Source of the DNA: Acinetobacter lwoffii | GTDB lineage: Bacteria > Pseudomonadota > Gammaproteobacteria > Pseudomonadales > Moraxellaceae | DNA: 64,000 bases | Assembly: GCF_015602705.1 (NCBI RefSeq) | Contig: NZ_CP059081.1 | Coordinates: forward strand, 2,551,702 to 2,615,701 | Direction of reading: 5' to 3' | Shown here: positions 1 to 8,064 of the stretch, piece after piece | Position numbering within the stretch: the first letter of the stretch is position 1 | Layout of the letters: every line of letters begins with the position of its first letter | Made by a program: the position numbers and the translations under genes | The notes under the pieces: generated by a model | What the model saw: the letters and a program-made list of their open reading frames with translations, nothing else | Told to the model about the DNA's origin: nothing | Databases searched by the model: none

Positions 1-1
1 T

Positions 2-613
2 GCAGTACATACCACAGCAAATACGGTACGTCCTGCTTTTCAGCTGATCAAGACTGCTCCAGATTATTCTCTGGTATCTTCCGTATTCTTTATGCTGTTG
101 CCAGATGAAGTCTATGTGTATGGTGACTGTGCGATCAATCCGGACCCTGATGCAGAACAGCTGGCCGAAATTGCAATCCAGTCCGCCGATTCTGCCAAAG
201 CCTTTGGTATAGATCCACGCATTGCCATGATTTCCTATTCGACGGGAACTTCCGGTACCGGCGCAGATGTGGAAAAAGTCGCTGAAGCCACACGGATTGC
301 CAAAGAACGCCGCCCTGACCTGCTGATTGATGGTCCATTACAATATGATGCAGCATCTGTAGAAAGTGTAGGTCGCCAAAAGGCACCTGATTCACAAGTG
401 GCTGGACGTGCCAATGTATTTATTTTCCCGGATCTGAACACCGGTAACACTACTTATAAAGCGGTTCAACGCGCTGCCAATGTAGTCAGTGTTGGACCAA
501 TGCTGCAAGGCTTGAATAAGCCGGTCAATGACCTGTCGCGTGGTGCCTTGGTCGATGACATCGTGTTTACCATTGCCTTAACCGCGATTCAGGCCGAGCA
601 GCAAGAAGCTTAA
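2..613 (+). CDS. pta: Phosphate acetyltransferase, C-terminal part (5' end outside window)
   Basis: Pta converts acetyl-CoA and phosphate to acetyl phosphate and CoA, working with acetate kinase in cytosolic acetate metabolism. The reading frame is open from the first bases of the window, so the gene starts upstream and only about the last 203 codons are visible; the ATG at 92 is internal. Visible family features are the NTVRPAFQ stretch at the start, the SSVFFMLLP strand, the SYSTGTSG segment, and the C-terminal [18 protein letters not shown] and [17 protein letters not shown] blocks that form the acetyl-CoA/phosphate binding half of the PTA_PTB fold. The end is intact and is followed 24 bp later by a strong terminator, so this is the last gene of its unit. 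Identification is secure; the partner ackA would be expected outside the window. Confidence 0.92.
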   Translation, partial: AVHTTANTVRPAFQLIKTAPDYSLVSSVFFMLLPDEVYVYGDCAINPDPDAEQLAEIAIQSADSAKAFGIDPRIAMISYSTGTSGTGADVEKVAEATRIAKERRPDLLIDGPLQYDAASVESVGRQKAPDSQVAGRANVFIFPDLNTGNTTYKAVQRAANVVSVGPMLQGLNKPVNDLSRGALVDDIVFTIALTAIQAEQQEA

Positions 614-637
614 TACTTCTTGAATTTAAGTTTTCCA

Positions 638-672
638 AACCATCTGATTGAAAAATCAGGTGGTTTTTTTAT
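638..672 (+). terminator. Intrinsic terminator of pta
   Basis: A 12-bp stem (638-649 with 654-665, one G-T pair) closes a GAAA tetraloop and is followed by a run of seven T. It lies 24 bp after the pta stop. Confidence 0.88.
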
Positions 673-736
673 AAAAAAACACTCATAGCTTCAATAAATT
701 CAGCACGCGATCATTATCTCGTTTTAATAAACAATA

Positions 737-765
737 AAAATGCCAGTCTTTCGAACTGGCATTTT
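737..765. terminator. Bidirectional terminator
   Basis: A perfect 11-bp stem (AAAATGCCAGT at 737-747 with ACTGGCATTTT at 755-765) flanked by A on one side and T on the other. It lies about 80 bp past the end of the minus-strand gene at 845-1084 and can stop transcription from either direction. Confidence 0.75.
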
Positions 766-844
766 CAACGGTTATTCATAAAGTCTGTGACATAAAAAAT
801 TAAGCTGAAGCAGCCCTGCTTTTCAGTCCACTAACTTTAATTTC

Positions 845-1084
845 TTATAAGGTAGTCCACTCTTTACGTACCTCTTCCGCAGTTTTATTGAGCACGACGC
901 TATCGTCTTTGATTTCACTTACCCAACTCAAGGGAATCAGATGATGCTCATTATTTTCATCATCACTTCTTGTTAATTTAATTGAATCCTGACCTTCTAA
1001 ATGGTCCACCTTCCCGACTTGAGTACCACATGAAGCAATGACTGAAGCATGTTCTTTAATATCACTTGCATTAAAATTGTTCAT
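845..1084 (-). CDS. DUF2171-type small protein
   Basis: A 79-residue soluble protein without signal peptide or membrane segment. The sequence (SDIKEHASVIASCGTQVGKVDHLEGQDSIKLTRSD, given here only as positions 7-41) resembles the DUF2171/PRC-barrel-like small proteins common in Acinetobacter: a short segment naming a molecule or surface, then a VGKVDHLEG turn and a D-rich beta region ending in an HHLIPLSWV motif. The molecular function of the family is unknown to me; members are often near stress genes. It stands alone, with a bidirectional terminator downstream and only a weak ribosome site (AGGCAAG). Family assignment is by pattern recognition and moderately sure. Confidence 0.65.
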   Translation of the reverse strand: MNNFNASDIKEHASVIASCGTQVGKVDHLEGQDSIKLTRSDDENNEHHLIPLSWVSEIKDDSVVLNKTAEEVRKEWTTL

Positions 1085-1263
1085 TCTACTTGCCTGTTTC
1101 TAGAAGTTGAGAGAAACAGTCTAAGCAATAAAAAATGCCGCATGTGTAAGGGTTTTCAGGCTTTGAGTTTTTCTGGGTTAAAAATGTAAATGGTCAACAT
1201 GGCTTGAGTAAGCTATAGGAGAGATGCTTTTTAAATTTGAGTTTTCAAATATTTTTATAACTG

Positions 1264-1386
1264 GATTTGAAGATTTGAAGATTTGAAGATTTGAAGATTT
1301 GAAGATTTGAAGATTTGAAGATTTGAAGATTTGAAGATTTGAAGATTTGAAGATTTGAAGATTTGAAGATTTGAAGATTTGAAGAT
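1264..1386. repeat. Octanucleotide tandem repeat, (GATTTGAA) x 15.4
   Basis: Fifteen uninterrupted, identical copies of GATTTGAA plus three further bases. The array sits 42 bp beyond the stop codon of the small minus-strand ORF at 1429-1515 and within a 750-bp region lacking large genes. Perfect identity between copies suggests slippage and a length that varies between isolates. Because 8 is not a multiple of 3, the array translates as a meaningless 8-residue repeat in all frames, so an apparent 146-residue minus-strand reading frame through it is not considered a gene. Confidence 0.97.
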
Positions 1387-1428
1387 AGGTTAATTTTTTA
1401 TGTCTTAAAATAAAAAAGAAGATAAAGC

Positions 1429-1515
1429 TTAGGCTTGATCTTCTTTCTGACCGTACATCCAAGTTGCAGCGATATATACACAAAAACCAGCTGCCATCAA
1501 AATACCTGTAACCAT
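1429..1515 (-). CDS. Candidate 28-residue single-pass membrane protein
   Basis: Reading the minus strand from the ATG at 1515 gives 28 codons and a TAA. The product starts MVTGILMAAGFCVYIAATWM, a plausible single transmembrane helix, and ends in a charged tail YGQKEDQA, the layout of accessory small subunits such as CydX, KdpF or CcoM-type proteins. A purine-rich GGGAG lies about 9 bases before the start. I do not recognise the family and cannot assign a complex. It has no large partner gene on its strand nearby: its upstream region is shared with the divergent fumarase gene, and the octanucleotide repeat lies just downstream. Evidence is composition and ribosome site only, so confidence is moderate. 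Confidence 0.5.
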   Translation of the reverse strand: MVTGILMAAGFCVYIAATWMYGQKEDQA

Positions 1516-1774
1516 TGTTAGGATCTCCCGTTTCAATAGCTGCATTATGTAAAAGTTTTATGACAGTTATATGACAATCTGATTTTTTATTAAATTTTAA
1601 ATAAACAATAAAATTCAATTACTTGAGAAAAAATCATCAAAATTATGCATATTTTTTATCTGAAATATGACACTGAATATGACAACTGGCTATCATATTT
1701 GACCCATTGAATAGCTAAAGTGCTTGCTCAGATTGCTTAAACTATAAACTTTCGGCCAATGCTCGCCCAAAATG

Positions 1775-1803
1775 CCCACAACCCGATTCTTTTGTCTTAT
1801 AAT
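1775..1803 (+). promoter_or_regulatory. Candidate promoter of the fumarase gene
   Basis: A consensus -10 TATAAT lies at 1798-1803, 40 bp before the fumarase ATG. The matching -35 position (CCCACA, 17-bp spacer) is poor, sharing only the ACA. No operator was recognised. Confidence 0.4.
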
Positions 1804-1842
1804 TTAGCCCGCTAGCTATCAGCCCGCTCAAGAGATATTTGT

Positions 1843-3369
1843 ATGACAACTATTATCAAGCAAGATGACTTGATCACATCGGTTAAAGATGCGCTTCAGT
1901 TCATTTCTTACTATCACCCACAAGACTTTATCCAAGCGATGAGCCGTGCGTATGATCGTGAAGAGAACAAAGCTGCTAAAGATGCGATCGCACAAATCTT
2001 AATTAACTCACGCATGTGTGCAGAAGGCCACCGCCCAATCTGTCAAGATACCGGTATCGTCAACGTATTTGTTGAAGTGGGCATGGACGTTAAATTCGAT
2101 TTAACCATGAGTTTGGATGATGCAATCAATGAAGGCGTACGTCAGGGTTATTTAGAAAACTCGAACGTGCTTCGCGCATCAGTTCTGGCTGATCCTGCAT
2201 TTGGTCGTAAGAACACCAAAGACAACACTCCTGCCGTGATTTACCACAAGCTTGTGCCTGGTAATAAAGTAGATATCACTGTGGCAGCCAAAGGTGGCGG
2301 TTCAGAAAACAAATCTAAACTAGCAATGTTAAACCCATCTGATTCAATCGTGGATTGGGTACTGAAAACTGTTCCAACCATGGGTGCAGGCTGGTGTCCA
2401 CCAGGTATGCTGGGAATCGGGATCGGTGGTACTGCTGAAAAAGCCATGATGCTTGCCAAAGAAGCATTGATGGAAGAGATCAACATGGACGAATTGCTTC
2501 GTCGTGGTCCACAAAGCAAAATGGAAGAGCTTCGTATCGAAATCTTCGAAAAAGTAAATGCTTTGGGTATTGGTGCACAAGGTCTTGGCGGTTTAACCAC
2601 TGTACTTGATATTAAAATCAAAGATTATCCATGTCATGCTGCAGGTAAACCAGTTGGTATGATCCCGAACTGTGCTGCGACTCGTCATGCACACTTCCAG
2701 TTAGATGGTACAGGTGTTGCACATATTCAAGCACCTAAACTTGAAGACTACCCTGCTGTGACTTGGGATTCTTCATCTTCTAAACGTGTTGACCTTGACA
2801 CGATTACCCAAGAAGAAATGAATAGCTGGAAACCAGGCGATACACTTCTTCTTAACGGTACAATCTATACAGGTCGTGATGCTGCACACAAACGTATGGT
2901 CGACATGCTGAACAACGGTGAAGAACTTCCTGTTGATCTGAAAGGCAAGTTTATCTACTACGTTGGCCCTGTTGATCCAGTCGGCGATGAAGTAGTTGGT
3001 CCTGCAGGTCCTACAACTGCAACGCGTATGGACAAATTCACACGTCAAGTTCTTGAAGCGACTGGCATGTTTGGCATGATCGGTAAAGCAGACCGTGGTC
3101 CTGCTGCCGTTGAAGCCATTAAAGACAACCAGGCAACTTACCTGATGGCTGTCGGTGGTGCTGCTTACCTCGTGTCTAAAGCTATTCGCGAAGCTGAAGT
3201 GGTTGCCTTTGCTGACCTGGGTATGGAAGCAATTTACAAGTTTGTGGTAAAAGATATGCCGGTATCTGTAGCGGTTGATGTGAATGGTACTTCTATTCAC
3301 GCGACTGCACCTAAAATCTGGCAAGCAAAAATTGGCAAGATTCCAGTAGTTGACGCTGCTGCGGGCTAA
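1843..3369 (+). CDS. fumA: Fumarate hydratase, class I (4Fe-4S)
   Basis: Catalyses the reversible hydration of fumarate to L-malate in the TCA cycle, in the cytosol. At 508 residues it has the usual length of the iron-sulfur class I enzymes and not of the class II FumC type. The N-terminal alpha domain carries RPICQDTG (Cys67) and GAGWCPPG (Cys185); NCAATRH holds Cys277. The spacing of these three cysteines matches the cluster ligands of FumA/FumB. The C-terminal beta domain contains the GPTTATRMD and GKADRG motifs. Start ATG is preceded by AGAGA. It is monocistronic, with a candidate TATAAT 40 bp upstream and a terminator directly downstream. Class I enzymes are oxygen- and iron-sensitive, which fits poorly with an obligate aerobe having only this one; a fumC elsewhere would be expected. 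Family assignment is secure, the letter A is convention. Confidence 0.95.
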   Translation: MTTIIKQDDLITSVKDALQFISYYHPQDFIQAMSRAYDREENKAAKDAIAQILINSRMCAEGHRPICQDTGIVNVFVEVGMDVKFDLTMSLDDAINEGVRQGYLENSNVLRASVLADPAFGRKNTKDNTPAVIYHKLVPGNKVDITVAAKGGGSENKSKLAMLNPSDSIVDWVLKTVPTMGAGWCPPGMLGIGIGGTAEKAMMLAKEALMEEINMDELLRRGPQSKMEELRIEIFEKVNALGIGAQGLGGLTTVLDIKIKDYPCHAAGKPVGMIPNCAATRHAHFQLDGTGVAHIQAPKLEDYPAVTWDSSSSKRVDLDTITQEEMNSWKPGDTLLLNGTIYTGRDAAHKRMVDMLNNGEELPVDLKGKFIYYVGPVDPVGDEVVGPAGPTTATRMDKFTRQVLEATGMFGMIGKADRGPAAVEAIKDNQATYLMAVGGAAYLVSKAIREAEVVAFADLGMEAIYKFVVKDMPVSVAVDVNGTSIHATAPKIWQAKIGKIPVVDAAAG

Positions 3370-3382
3370 TTTTTACTACAAT

Positions 3383-3411
3383 AAAAAAGCACCCTGAATG
3401 GGTGCTTTTTT
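3383..3411. terminator. Bidirectional terminator between fumA and the lipoprotein gene
   Basis: Stem AAAAAAGCACCC/GGGTGCTTTTTT with a 5-base loop, 13 bp past the fumA stop and 29 bp before the end of the convergent gene. Works for both strands. Confidence 0.88.
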
Positions 3412-3439
3412 ATGATGTTTGCTCAAAAAAATGTCCAAA

Positions 3440-4156
3440 CTACCAGGTACGTGGACCCCAAAGTTTAAAAGGTGCTTTCAGCTGTACATCTAATGATGGA
3501 TCATAAGCAGTCGGTTCAATTTTTTGGGCTTTTTTACGAATCTGGCCAGTTTCTTGATCTTGTGCCACGAAGTTAAAGCTGTCTGATTTTAGCTGAGTAA
3601 AAGCAATTTCATTCAGGCCAACTTTTTCCGGCATCAGCATGAGCGGTCCGGAAACACTCCGGCGTGTACTGATATTCTCTTCATCATATTTAATAAAATA
3701 AGACTGTCCCGCTTCGACAGTAAAATCCAGATATTTAGGCTTCTGGAAATGCAATGCACCTAATGGCCGGCTGGTACTCAAACGATAGGTCCCTGCAGGC
3801 ACTTCAATCCAGTAATAATGGTTGTGCAGTAAACTTGGAATATGCTCTTGATTGATAAACAGGCTGGCAGCGACAATTTCCTGACGGTTCCATCTAGAAT
3901 CGGGCCGGTATAAATACACAATAGCGGCTTCATCATGCTGTGGTTTCACCGTCTGAAACTGGTTTCCATGCTTTTGATTGACCCAACCGCCAATGGTGAA
4001 CATGCCAATACGATGCTGCTCGACAAAGCCCGGTTTTTTTTCAAGATCGATATTTTTTAAAGTGCTGAGTGGCTGTGTAGGCTCAACGACGGCTTTCTTA
4101 CCATGACACCCCAGCAATGCCAAACTGCTGATGAGTACAATTGCGACTCCACGCAT
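3440..4156 (-). CDS. Lipoprotein, DUF2846-like
   Basis: A 238-residue predicted lipoprotein. The N-terminus has a short charged start, a hydrophobic stretch and the lipobox LLGC with the acylated cysteine at residue 17, so export and lipid attachment are expected. The centre (residues about 75-175) reads as a beta-rich domain with AAIVYLYRPD, the shape of the DUF2846 family, whose members carry this same YxYRP signature followed by a WxEVPAGTY strand; the family function is not known. The final 60 residues are unassigned and lack cysteines. The gene is single, convergent with fumA and sharing its terminator. Alternatives are a general cell-envelope lipoprotein; nothing suggests an enzyme. Confidence 0.75.
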   Translation of the reverse strand: MRGVAIVLISSLALLGCHGKKAVVEPTQPLSTLKNIDLEKKPGFVEQHRIGMFTIGGWVNQKHGNQFQTVKPQHDEAAIVYLYRPDSRWNRQEIVAASLFINQEHIPSLLHNHYYWIEVPAGTYRLSTSRPLGALHFQKPKYLDFTVEAGQSYFIKYDEENISTRRSVSGPLMLMPEKVGLNEIAFTQLKSDSFNFVAQDQETGQIRKKAQKIEPTAYDPSLDVQLKAPFKLWGPRTW

Positions 4157-4271
4157 GCTTATCCCTCACTGCGTCTTTATTCTTTTGTATGCAAGTGCTT
4201 TGCAATTTGTTTTTTATAAGTTTTAGGCATCCACGCCTAGTGAATCAGATTAACACCGAGCTTTATTTTTG

Positions 4272-4312
4272 GAAATAAAAAACGTGCGAAAACACGGAGT
4301 TTTCGCACGTTT
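4272..4312 (-). terminator. Terminator of clpX
   Basis: A perfect 14-bp stem (4280-4293 with 4299-4312, 5-base loop) lies just past the clpX stop; on the minus strand it is followed by TTTTATTT. Confidence 0.88.
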
Positions 4313-4326
4313 CGGACGAATAGCAA

Positions 4327-5637
4327 TTAAGCGGATTTGCTATTCACGACCTTTAAATCTATTTTTGTCGCAGTCTCTTGCTGATCATGTGGCTGACGCT
4401 CGGCACGGTATTCCGGCTCTGCTTCACCTTTAATCACGGCTTCATTGATGACGACAGTGCCGACATCGCTACGGCTTGGCAAGTCATACATGGTTTCCAG
4501 CAATGAATTTTCTAGGATCGAACGTAGACCACGTGCACCTGTATTACGCTCAACTGCTTTCTTAGCCACTGCACGTAGAGCAGATTCTTCAAAAACCAGA
4601 TCCACATCTTCCATATCAAACAGATGTTGATACTGACGGGTTAACGCATTCTTCGGCTCAGTCAGAATCTGCATCAATGCTTCTTCATCCAACTCGTCCA
4701 AAGTGGCAATTACTGGCAAACGACCAATAAATTCTGGAATCAAACCAAATTTTACCAGGTCAGTTGCTTCAACTTGACGGAACAAGTCAGACAGCTTCTT
4801 GGTTTCATCTTTTTTACGCACTTCTGCAGTAAAGCCGATGCCACCTTTTTCCTGACGTTGCTGTACAATTTTCTCAAGTCCTGAGAATGCACCGCCACAA
4901 ATAAACAGGATATTCGAGGTATCAATCTGAATGAATTCCTGCTGCGGATGCTTACGTCCACCTTGTGGCGGAATTGATGCAACCGTGCCTTCAATCATTT
5001 TCAATAATGCTTGCTGAACGCCTTCACCCGATACATCACGCGTGATGGATGGGTTTTCAGACTTGCGGGTAATCTTGTCGATCTCATCGATATAGATAAT
5101 CCCCTTTTGCGCTTTTTCGACATCGTAATCTGCTTTTTGTAAAAGCTTCTGTACGATATTTTCTACATCTTCACCCACATAACCGGCTTCGGTCAGTGTC
5201 GTTGCATCTGCCATGGCAAATGGAACATCCAGAAGACGTGCCAGCGTTTGTGCAAGCAAGGTTTTGCCCGATCCTGTCGGACCAACCAACATAATATTAC
5301 TTTTTGAAAGCTCGACTGAATCATCAGCTTTCTTGCCATTATTTTGCACTTTCAAGCGCTTGTAATGGTTATAAACCGCAACTGACAAGGTTTTTTTCGC
5401 GACGTCCTGACCAATCACATATTGATCCAAGGCCGCACGAATTTCATGCGGTTTCGGCAAAGGACGATTGGCCCAGTCATTGGTTTCCACTTGCTGACTG
5501 GTTTGAACCAAATCTAAGCATACGTCCACACATTCGTTACAAATGTATGCGTCCTCGCCTGCAATCAGCTTCCCGACTTCAGACTGCGTTTTACCGCAAA
5601 ATGAACAATGCTTTTGTCCTTGAGGATGTTCGGACAT
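4327..5637 (-). CDS. clpX: ATP-dependent Clp protease ATPase subunit ClpX
   Basis: Hexameric AAA+ unfoldase that recognises tagged substrates (for example ssrA-tagged proteins) and threads them into ClpP; cytosolic. The 436 residues are the normal length. The N-terminal zinc-binding domain has four cysteines, C11/C14 and C33/C36. The Walker A motif GPTGSGKT is at 119-126, the Walker B motif ([10 protein letters not shown]) follows at about 184, and the IGF-type loop that docks ClpP is seen as GGIGF near residue 265. The gene starts 29 bp after the clpP stop on the same strand, the usual clpP-clpX arrangement, and ends at a strong terminator. Identification is certain. Confidence 0.98.
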   Translation of the reverse strand: MSEHPQGQKHCSFCGKTQSEVGKLIAGEDAYICNECVDVCLDLVQTSQQVETNDWANRPLPKPHEIRAALDQYVIGQDVAKKTLSVAVYNHYKRLKVQNNGKKADDSVELSKSNIMLVGPTGSGKTLLAQTLARLLDVPFAMADATTLTEAGYVGEDVENIVQKLLQKADYDVEKAQKGIIYIDEIDKITRKSENPSITRDVSGEGVQQALLKMIEGTVASIPPQGGRKHPQQEFIQIDTSNILFICGGAFSGLEKIVQQRQEKGGIGFTAEVRKKDETKKLSDLFRQVEATDLVKFGLIPEFIGRLPVIATLDELDEEALMQILTEPKNALTRQYQHLFDMEDVDLVFEESALRAVAKKAVERNTGARGLRSILENSLLETMYDLPSRSDVGTVVINEAVIKGEAEPEYRAERQPHDQQETATKIDLKVVNSKSA

Positions 5638-5666
5638 ATTTACTCCACTATCTCAATCTTTAAAAC

Positions 5667-6272
5667 TTATGGACGTTTAGTTAAAACTTCGTCCACAAGA
5701 CCGTATTCTTTCGCTTGCTGAGCAGTCATAAAGTTGTCACGGTCTGTATCACGTGCAACTTTCTCGTAATCCTGACCGCTGTGTTCAGCCATTAAACGGT
5801 TTAAACGTTCTTTAATAAACAGGATTTCACGTGCATGAATTTCAATATCTGAAGCCTGACCACGGAAACCACCCAATGGCTGGTGAATCATGACACGGGC
5901 GTTTTCAAGGCAATAACGCTTGCCTTTGGTACCGGCATTCAGCAGGAACGCACCCATTGATGCTGCCTGACCCATGCAGTACGTTACGACATCAGGTTTG
6001 ATAAACTGCATGGTGTCATAAATCGCCATACCCGCAGTTACCGAACCGCCTGGTGAATTGATATATAGATGAATATCTTTATCTGGATTTTCCGCCTCTA
6101 AAAACAACATTTGCGCAACGATCAGGTTCGCCATGTTGTCTTCAACTTCGCCCGTCATAAAAATTACACGTTCACGCAAAAGGCGTGAATAAATATCAAA
6201 AGAACGCTCACCACGAGAGGATTGTTCTACCACCATTGGCACTAAAGCGTTTTCAATCGCTGGAACATACAT
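5667..6272 (-). CDS. clpP: ATP-dependent Clp protease proteolytic subunit ClpP
   Basis: Serine protease forming the tetradecameric chamber that degrades proteins fed in by ClpX or ClpA. 201 residues, normal for the precursor. The catalytic triad is visible as Ser105 (GQAASMG), His130 (MIHQPLGG) and Asp179 (DTDRDN), with the same spacing as in E. coli. The chain starts [17 protein letters not shown]; the first residues are probably removed by self-processing. It is preceded on the minus strand by a good -10/-35 pair (6366-6393) and by the terminator of tig, so clpP-clpX is at least partly transcribed apart from tig. clpX follows after 29 bp. Confidence 0.98.
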   Translation of the reverse strand: MYVPAIENALVPMVVEQSSRGERSFDIYSRLLRERVIFMTGEVEDNMANLIVAQMLFLEAENPDKDIHLYINSPGGSVTAGMAIYDTMQFIKPDVVTYCMGQAASMGAFLLNAGTKGKRYCLENARVMIHQPLGGFRGQASDIEIHAREILFIKERLNRLMAEHSGQDYEKVARDTDRDNFMTAQQAKEYGLVDEVLTKRP

Positions 6273-6365
6273 ACGTTTATTTATTCCTAAATTTTTTGTG
6301 ACCTAACCCATAATCACAATATGAGGGATAATCACTGAAATTGCAAAAAATTCGCCAACAAATCC

Positions 6366-6393
6366 ATTATATTTTTTGCATTAGTTTTGTGAA
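6366..6393 (-). promoter_or_regulatory. Promoter of clpP-clpX
   Basis: On the minus strand TTCACA (five of six to TTGACA) is followed by a 16-bp spacer and a consensus TATAAT, about 95 bp before the clpP ATG. It lies between the tig terminator and clpP, which is where an own promoter would be needed. Confidence 0.65.
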
Positions 6394-6425
6394 AAACAGA
6401 AATACTTTTTTCAGGCATCAATATG

Positions 6426-6453
6426 AAAAAAAGGCGCATTAAGCGCCTTTTTT
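6426..6453 (-). terminator. Terminator of tig
   Basis: GGCGC stem with an ATTAA loop flanked by a run of T and A, 14 bp after the tig stop and upstream of clpP. The stem is short but the T-run on the minus strand is seven long. Confidence 0.75.
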
Positions 6454-6466
6454 ATCGAAAGCTAAA

Positions 6467-7798
6467 TTAGCCTTGTTGACGAGCTTGCTGCTCTTTCAAT
6501 AAGTCTTCATAGCTTACAGTCGCATCAGTTACTTTAGCAGAAGCCAAAATGTAATCAACAACTTGATCTTCTAGCACAACTGCTTCGATTTGAGCACGCT
6601 GTTGCGCATCGTTTTTGAAGTATTCGATCACTTCGTTTGGATCTTCATAAGAAGAAGCCATGTCTTCGATGTACGCTTCAACACGTGCAGCATCTACTTC
6701 GATTTTCGCATCAGCTAAAACACGGCTTACAAGTACGCCAAGTTTTACAGATTTTTCAGCTTGTTCTTTAAACAATTCGTCTGGAAGCATGCTTGAATCA
6801 AATGCTTTCGCACCTTGAGCACCAAACTGCTGTGTGAACTGCTGGATCATTTGTTGACGTTGACGGTCAATTTCTTGAGCAAGCATAGCAGCTGGAAGTT
6901 CAACTTCGTTTGCAGCAACTAATGCATCGAAAGTCGCGCCTTTAACCTGATTGCGAAGGCCGTTCTTCACTTCACGTTCCATGTTTTTACGAACGTCAGC
7001 TTTTAACTTCTCAACGCCTTCTTCTTCAGATACACCGAAGATTTTCAGGAATTCAGTATCGATTTCTGGAAGTTTTTGTTTTTCAACAAGCTTCACAGTG
7101 ATTTTGAATTGAGCTTGTTTACCAGCAAGGTTTTCAGCTTGGTAGTCTTCAGGGAAAGTTACATCGATAACTTTCTCTTCGCCTTTCTTCATACCAACGA
7201 TACCGTCTTCGAAGCCAGGGATCATACGACCAGAACCTAGAACAAGTTTGAAGTCTTCTGCAGAACCGCCTTCAAATTTTTCGCCGTCGATTGAACCTTC
7301 GAAATCAAAAGTTACTTGCATGTCTTTTTTAGCCATGCCTTTTGTTTCAGCCCAAGCAGCACGTTGTTTTTGAAGATTTTCAATCATCTTCTCAACGTCT
7401 TTGTCATTTACTTCAGCTGCTTTACGCTCAACTTCCAAGCCGTCGAATTTCACTTCGATTTCTGGATAAACTTCAACAGTCGCTGTATATACCAGCGCGT
7501 CGTCTTTCATTTCAGTTTTTTCGATGTTTGGCATGCCCACAGCATTGATTTTTTCTTGCTGGATCGCTTCGAAAACTGTGTCACGAATAATATCGTTTAC
7601 TACTTCTTGGTAGATACCCGCGCCGTATTCACGACGAACTACGTTTACAGGTACTTTACCTGGACGGAAGCCGTTGATCTTCGCAGTTTTAGCAGTGCGT
7701 TTTAAACGAGCTTCAAATTGCTCATTAATACGGCTCGTCGGTACAGAAACATTTAAACGACGGGCAACGCCCGAAACCGCTTCAGAAGTTACTTGCAT
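6467..7798 (-). CDS. tig: Trigger factor, ribosome-associated chaperone
   Basis: Binds the ribosome next to the exit tunnel and shields new chains; also a peptidyl-prolyl isomerase. The 443 residues match the family. The ribosome-binding signature GFRPGKVP is at residues 43-50 in the N-terminal domain. The FKBP-like isomerase domain covers about 155-245 ([19 protein letters not shown], then a [16 protein letters not shown] loop). The rest is the helical substrate-binding arm. The order tig-clpP-clpX is conserved in Gammaproteobacteria, but here a terminator separates tig from clpP. Secure. Confidence 0.98.
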   Translation of the reverse strand: MQVTSEAVSGVARRLNVSVPTSRINEQFEARLKRTAKTAKINGFRPGKVPVNVVRREYGAGIYQEVVNDIIRDTVFEAIQQEKINAVGMPNIEKTEMKDDALVYTATVEVYPEIEVKFDGLEVERKAAEVNDKDVEKMIENLQKQRAAWAETKGMAKKDMQVTFDFEGSIDGEKFEGGSAEDFKLVLGSGRMIPGFEDGIVGMKKGEEKVIDVTFPEDYQAENLAGKQAQFKITVKLVEKQKLPEIDTEFLKIFGVSEEEGVEKLKADVRKNMEREVKNGLRNQVKGATFDALVAANEVELPAAMLAQEIDRQRQQMIQQFTQQFGAQGAKAFDSSMLPDELFKEQAEKSVKLGVLVSRVLADAKIEVDAARVEAYIEDMASSYEDPNEVIEYFKNDAQQRAQIEAVVLEDQVVDYILASAKVTDATVSYEDLLKEQQARQQG

Positions 7799-7979
7799 GG
7801 CTTCCTCTATATATTAGGTTATAACAGGTTTATAAAAATGTGCCACATTATATGACAACATTTAAGGATATACAAAAAATACGCGCGAGTTCCAGTTTTT
7901 AAGCCCTTTTTTTATTTGAATTGCCATCTTTCCAGATGCCCAGTCAACCCAATTTAAATGGAGAAAATGTATATTTTTA

Positions 7980-8008
7980 TTGCAAATGATAAATACTATC
8001 ATTAATAT
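7980..8008 (+). promoter_or_regulatory. Fur-regulated promoter of the FepA/CirA-like receptor
   Basis: TTGCAA (7980-7985), a 17-bp spacer and TAATAT (8003-8008). The 19-base palindrome AATGATAAATACTATCATT at 7985-8003, with perfect 7-bp arms, fills the spacer and matches the Fur-box pattern. Occupancy by Fe-Fur would block polymerase. A near-identical layout precedes tonB at 33974-34003. Confidence 0.75.
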
Positions 8009-8064
8009 CCAGTTTCTTATTTGAGCAACAATACTAATTTATTCTTCGGTTCGGGAATTTGGTC

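Noticed and set aside
1264..1386. CRISPR-like array
   Set aside because: Unit is 8 bp with no spacers and no cas genes, so it is a simple tandem repeat.
1178..1618. 146-codon minus-strand reading frame through the octanucleotide repeat
   Set aside because: Most of it is the 8-residue translation of the tandem repeat; no ribosome site or family signal; the real small ORF at 1429-1515 is in another frame.
2773..3324. 183-codon antisense frame within fumA
   Set aside because: Mirror of conserved fumarase coding sequence; no ribosome site or family similarity.
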